A DNA stretch of 14,721 nt from an uncultured Pseudomonadota bacterium (GTDB lineage: Bacteria; Pseudomonadota; Gammaproteobacteria; Burkholderiales; SG8-39), in NCBI GenBank assembly GCA_903895005.1, contig CAITSH010000430.1, positions 1-14,721 of the forward strand. Reading direction: 5' to 3'. Positions within the stretch are counted from its first letter, which is position 1. Every line of letters starts with the position of its first letter. The translations under genes were made by a program, and so were the position numbers. The notes below the pieces were generated by a model. That model saw only the letters and a program-made list of their open reading frames with translations. It did no database searches and was not told the origin of the DNA. Below are positions 12,247-14,721 of the stretch, one piece after another.

Positions 12247-14721
12247 TTGAACGCACCAGAAACCAAACCGCGGAATGATGCTGCGCCCCGACAAAAGCTG
12301 ATATTTAGCGGCCTTTCCGGCTCGGCCGATGCGCTGGCCCTTGCGCGCTGTGCACGTCAGCACGGTCCTCTGGTGGTCATTTGCGCGCAGGCGGCGGACA
12401 CGCAACGTCTGCATGAAGAAACCGCGTGGTTCGATCCGGAATTGCGCACGCTGCTGCTCCCGGACTGGGAGACCCTGCCCTACGACCATTTCTCGCCGCA
12501 CAGCGACCTGGTGTCGGAGCGGCTCGCCACGCTCTACCAGATCTCGCGCGGGGAATTCGACCTGGTGTTCATCCCGGCATCGACAGCCCTCTACCGGCTC
12601 GGGCCGCCGTCTTATCTTGCCGCCTACACCTTCTTCCTTAAAGAGGGACTTGCGCTCGAGCTCGAAGCGCTGCGCAAACAACTGTCGCTCGCCGCCTACA
12701 GCCACGTCAGCCAGGTGGTCGCGCCCGGCGAGTATTGCGTTCGTGGCGGCCTCGTCGACCTCTTCCCCATGGGCAGCGCACTGCCCTACCGTATCGACCT
12801 GATGGACGACCAGGTCGAATCGATCCGCACCTTCGATGTCGATTCACAGCGCACCCTGTATCCGGTCAAGGAAGTCCGACTGTTGCCGGCACGCGAATTC
12901 CCGCTCGACGAGGCCGGACGCAACCGTTTTCGCAGCCGCTGGCGCGAGGTGTTTGAAGGCGACCCGACGCGCAGCGCGACCTACAAGGACGTCAGCAGCG
13001 GCATCGCCCCGGCCGGTATTGAGTACTACCTGCCGCTGTTTTTCGAAGGCACCGCGACGCTGTTTGATTATCTTCCATCAGGGGTGACGCTCGCCATGCA
13101 CCATGACGTCCATGGCGCTGCACTCGACTTCTGGCGGGACGCCAATTCGCGCCACAAATTACTGGACGGCGACCGAACCCGTCCGATCCTGCCACCCGGT
13201 GAATTGTTCCTCAGCGCCGAAGAGTTTTTCATCGCCGCAGCAGGGGTCGCGCGCATCGAAATAAAATCACCGGACGGCGGTCCAAACCCGACGCAGACAC
13301 TGAACACCTCACCCTTGCCCGAAGTCGCCGTCGAGCGCCGTGCCGACGACCCCCTGCAGAAGCTCAAGGCCGTGTTGCGCGATGCGACCGTGCGCACCCT
13401 GTTGATCGCCGAATCGGCCGGGCGTCGCGAGACCATGCTGCAATACCTGCACGAGTACGGGGTAAAACCCGCCGCCGTAGCCGGGTTCAAGGCATTTTTC
13501 GAATCCGACGAACCGTTTTCCATGTCGGTCGGCCCCCTCCTCAACGGGTTTGCCGTTGACAGCGAACAGTGGCGCGTCATCACCGAATCGGAGCTCTATG
13601 CGGGCACCGCGCGCTCGCGCAGCCTGCGCGACAAGGCCCGTCAGAGTTCGGTCGAAAACATGCTGCGCGACCTGTCCGAACTCAAGGTCGGCGACCCCGT
13701 GGTCCACACCCAGCACGGGATCGGGCGTTATCAGGGCCTGGTGAACCTGGACTTTGGTGAAGGCGAAACCGAATTCCTGCTGCTTGAGTACGCCGGCGAT
13801 GACAAGCTTTACGTGCCGGTAGCGCAACTTCACGTAATAGGCCGGTATTCCGGCGGCCCTCCTGAAGCGGCACCGATGCACAGGCTTGGCGGCGAGCAGT
13901 GGGAAAAGGCCAAGAAAAAAGCAGCGGCCCAGGTACGCGACACTGCGGCCGAATTGCTGCACCTGTACGCGCTGCGCGCGGCTCGGACCGGACATGCCTT
14001 CGACGTCAAGACCCACGACATCGAAGCCTTCGGCGAGGGCTTTGGATTCGAGGAAACGCCGGACCAACTCGCCGCGATCAATGCCGTGGTCGAAGACATG
14101 CGTGCTGGCAAGCCCATGGATCGTCTGGTCTGCGGCGACGTGGGATTCGGCAAGACCGAGGTCGCGCTGCGCGCCGCCTTTGTCGCCATTGCCGACGGCA
14201 AGCAGGTCGCCGTGCTGGCTCCCACCACGCTTTTGGCCGAGCAACACTTCCAGACCTTTTCCGACCGGTTTGCAGACTGGCCGGTGAAACTTGCCGAACT
14301 GTCGCGTTTTCGTACCGGAAAAGAAACCAACGCGGCGATCAAGGGCATCGGTGACGGCAGCATCGACATCGTCATCGGCACGCACAAACTTCTGCAAAGC
14401 GACGTCAAGTTTCCGCGCCTGGGACTGGTGATCGTTGATGAAGAACACCGTTTTGGCGTGCGCCAGAAGGAGCGCCTCAAGGCCTTGCGCGCCGAAGTCG
14501 ACATCCTGACCCTGACCGCAACTCCGATTCCCCGCACCCTGGCCATGTCGCTAGAAGGACTGCGCGAGCTCTCTGTCATCGCCACAGCGCCGGCAAAGCG
14601 CCTTGCCATCAAGACTTTCGTCAGTGCGTACGGCGAGGGGCTGATCCGCGAAGCGGTGCTGCGCGAACTCAAGCGCGGCGGACAGGTTTACTTCCTGCAC
14701 AACGAGGTGGACACCATCGAA
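12247..14721 (+). CDS. mfd: Transcription-repair coupling factor Mfd (3' end outside window)
   Basis: 825 residues are visible, and the frame is open to the window end. The family total is about 1150, so roughly the last 300 are missing. Mfd is a DNA translocase that removes stalled RNA polymerase and recruits UvrA. Visible in order: the UvrB-like N-terminus with DWETLPYDHFSPHSDLVSER from residue 73, LVDLFPMGSALPYRID, the polymerase-interacting domain (VVHTQHGIGRYQGL; LLLEYAGDDKLYVPV), then the translocase: Walker A GDVGFGKTE (630-638), LAPTTLLAEQH, IGTHKLLQSDVKFPRLGL, DEEH (731-734) and TATPIPRTL (757-765). There is no ATG in frame near the front. TTG at 12247 or TTG at 12226 is the likely start, since TGA at 12220-12222 closes the frame. 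Neither has a strong Shine-Dalgarno. Confidence 0.96.
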   Translation, partial: MNAPETKPRNDAAPRQKLIFSGLSGSADALALARCARQHGPLVVICAQAADTQRLHEETAWFDPELRTLLLPDWETLPYDHFSPHSDLVSERLATLYQISRGEFDLVFIPASTALYRLGPPSYLAAYTFFLKEGLALELEALRKQLSLAAYSHVSQVVAPGEYCVRGGLVDLFPMGSALPYRIDLMDDQVESIRTFDVDSQRTLYPVKEVRLLPAREFPLDEAGRNRFRSRWREVFEGDPTRSATYKDVSSGIAPAGIEYYLPLFFEGTATLFDYLPSGVTLAMHHDVHGAALDFWRDANSRHKLLDGDRTRPILPPGELFLSAEEFFIAAAGVARIEIKSPDGGPNPTQTLNTSPLPEVAVERRADDPLQKLKAVLRDATVRTLLIAESAGRRETMLQYLHEYGVKPAAVAGFKAFFESDEPFSMSVGPLLNGFAVDSEQWRVITESELYAGTARSRSLRDKARQSSVENMLRDLSELKVGDPVVHTQHGIGRYQGLVNLDFGEGETEFLLLEYAGDDKLYVPVAQLHVIGRYSGGPPEAAPMHRLGGEQWEKAKKKAAAQVRDTAAELLHLYALRAARTGHAFDVKTHDIEAFGEGFGFEETPDQLAAINAVVEDMRAGKPMDRLVCGDVGFGKTEVALRAAFVAIADGKQVAVLAPTTLLAEQHFQTFSDRFADWPVKLAELSRFRTGKETNAAIKGIGDGSIDIVIGTHKLLQSDVKFPRLGLVIVDEEHRFGVRQKERLKALRAEVDILTLTATPIPRTLAMSLEGLRELSVIATAPAKRLAIKTFVSAYGEGLIREAVLRELKRGGQVYFLHNEVDTIE

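Noticed and set aside
13309..14448. 379-codon minus-strand open frame
   Set aside because: It lies wholly opposite mfd, whose translocase motifs are unmistakable on the plus strand; the antisense translation shows no family features and arises from high-GC codon bias.

Overview
The window is a GC-rich bacterial chromosome segment (about 60% GC by eye) and looks betaproteobacterial. The reasons are a DUF3460-type small protein, which is essentially a betaproteobacterial family, a Kup, EnvZ/OmpR and Mfd of beta/gamma type, and ispD-ispF sitting divergently from mfd. I see no rRNA, tRNA, CRISPR array, insertion sequence or phage gene. Nearly all of the DNA is compact coding sequence, and the genes at both window edges are cut by the window.

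Layout, left to right. (1) 2-1345 (+): the 3' end of a large FAD/NAD(P) oxidoreductase with a ferredoxin-reductase-like module and a C-terminal cysteine cluster, followed by a strong dyad at 1363-1407. (2) 1591-3510 (+): the potassium transporter kup. (3) A long leftward block, 8380 to 3507: a small secreted protein with a Gly/Gln/Pro/Arg-rich tail, a DUF1800 protein, a DUF1501 protein, DUF3460, a TPR lipoprotein, a TetR-family regulator, and an apparent 3' relic of an Asp/Glu/hydantoin racemase whose stop codon overlaps the kup stop. (4) 8654-10772 (+): the two-component system ompR-envZ, divergent from the secreted-protein operon. (5) 12047-10864 (-): ispD-ispF of the MEP isoprenoid pathway, overlapping by 4 bp. 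(6) 12247 to the window end (+): mfd, the transcription-repair coupling factor, divergent from ispD.

How they may work together. ispD and ispF carry out two steps of one pathway and are translationally coupled. OmpR and EnvZ form a sensor-regulator pair and could act on the divergent secreted-protein/DUF1800/DUF1501 operon across a 273-bp shared region that carries small dyads; this is inference. The DUF1800-DUF1501 pair is a recurrent exported pair without an agreed function and is the best candidate here for an undescribed system. DUF3460 and the TPR lipoprotein form a tight unit behind a perfect TATAAT.

Several starts were chosen against the longest reading frame: TTG at 5064 for the TPR lipoprotein (Shine-Dalgarno overlapping the DUF3460 stop), the second ATG at 6500 for DUF1501, 8025 for DUF1800, 8380 for the small secreted protein, 9453 for envZ, 11361 for ispF, and a non-ATG start (TTG 12247 or 12226) for mfd.
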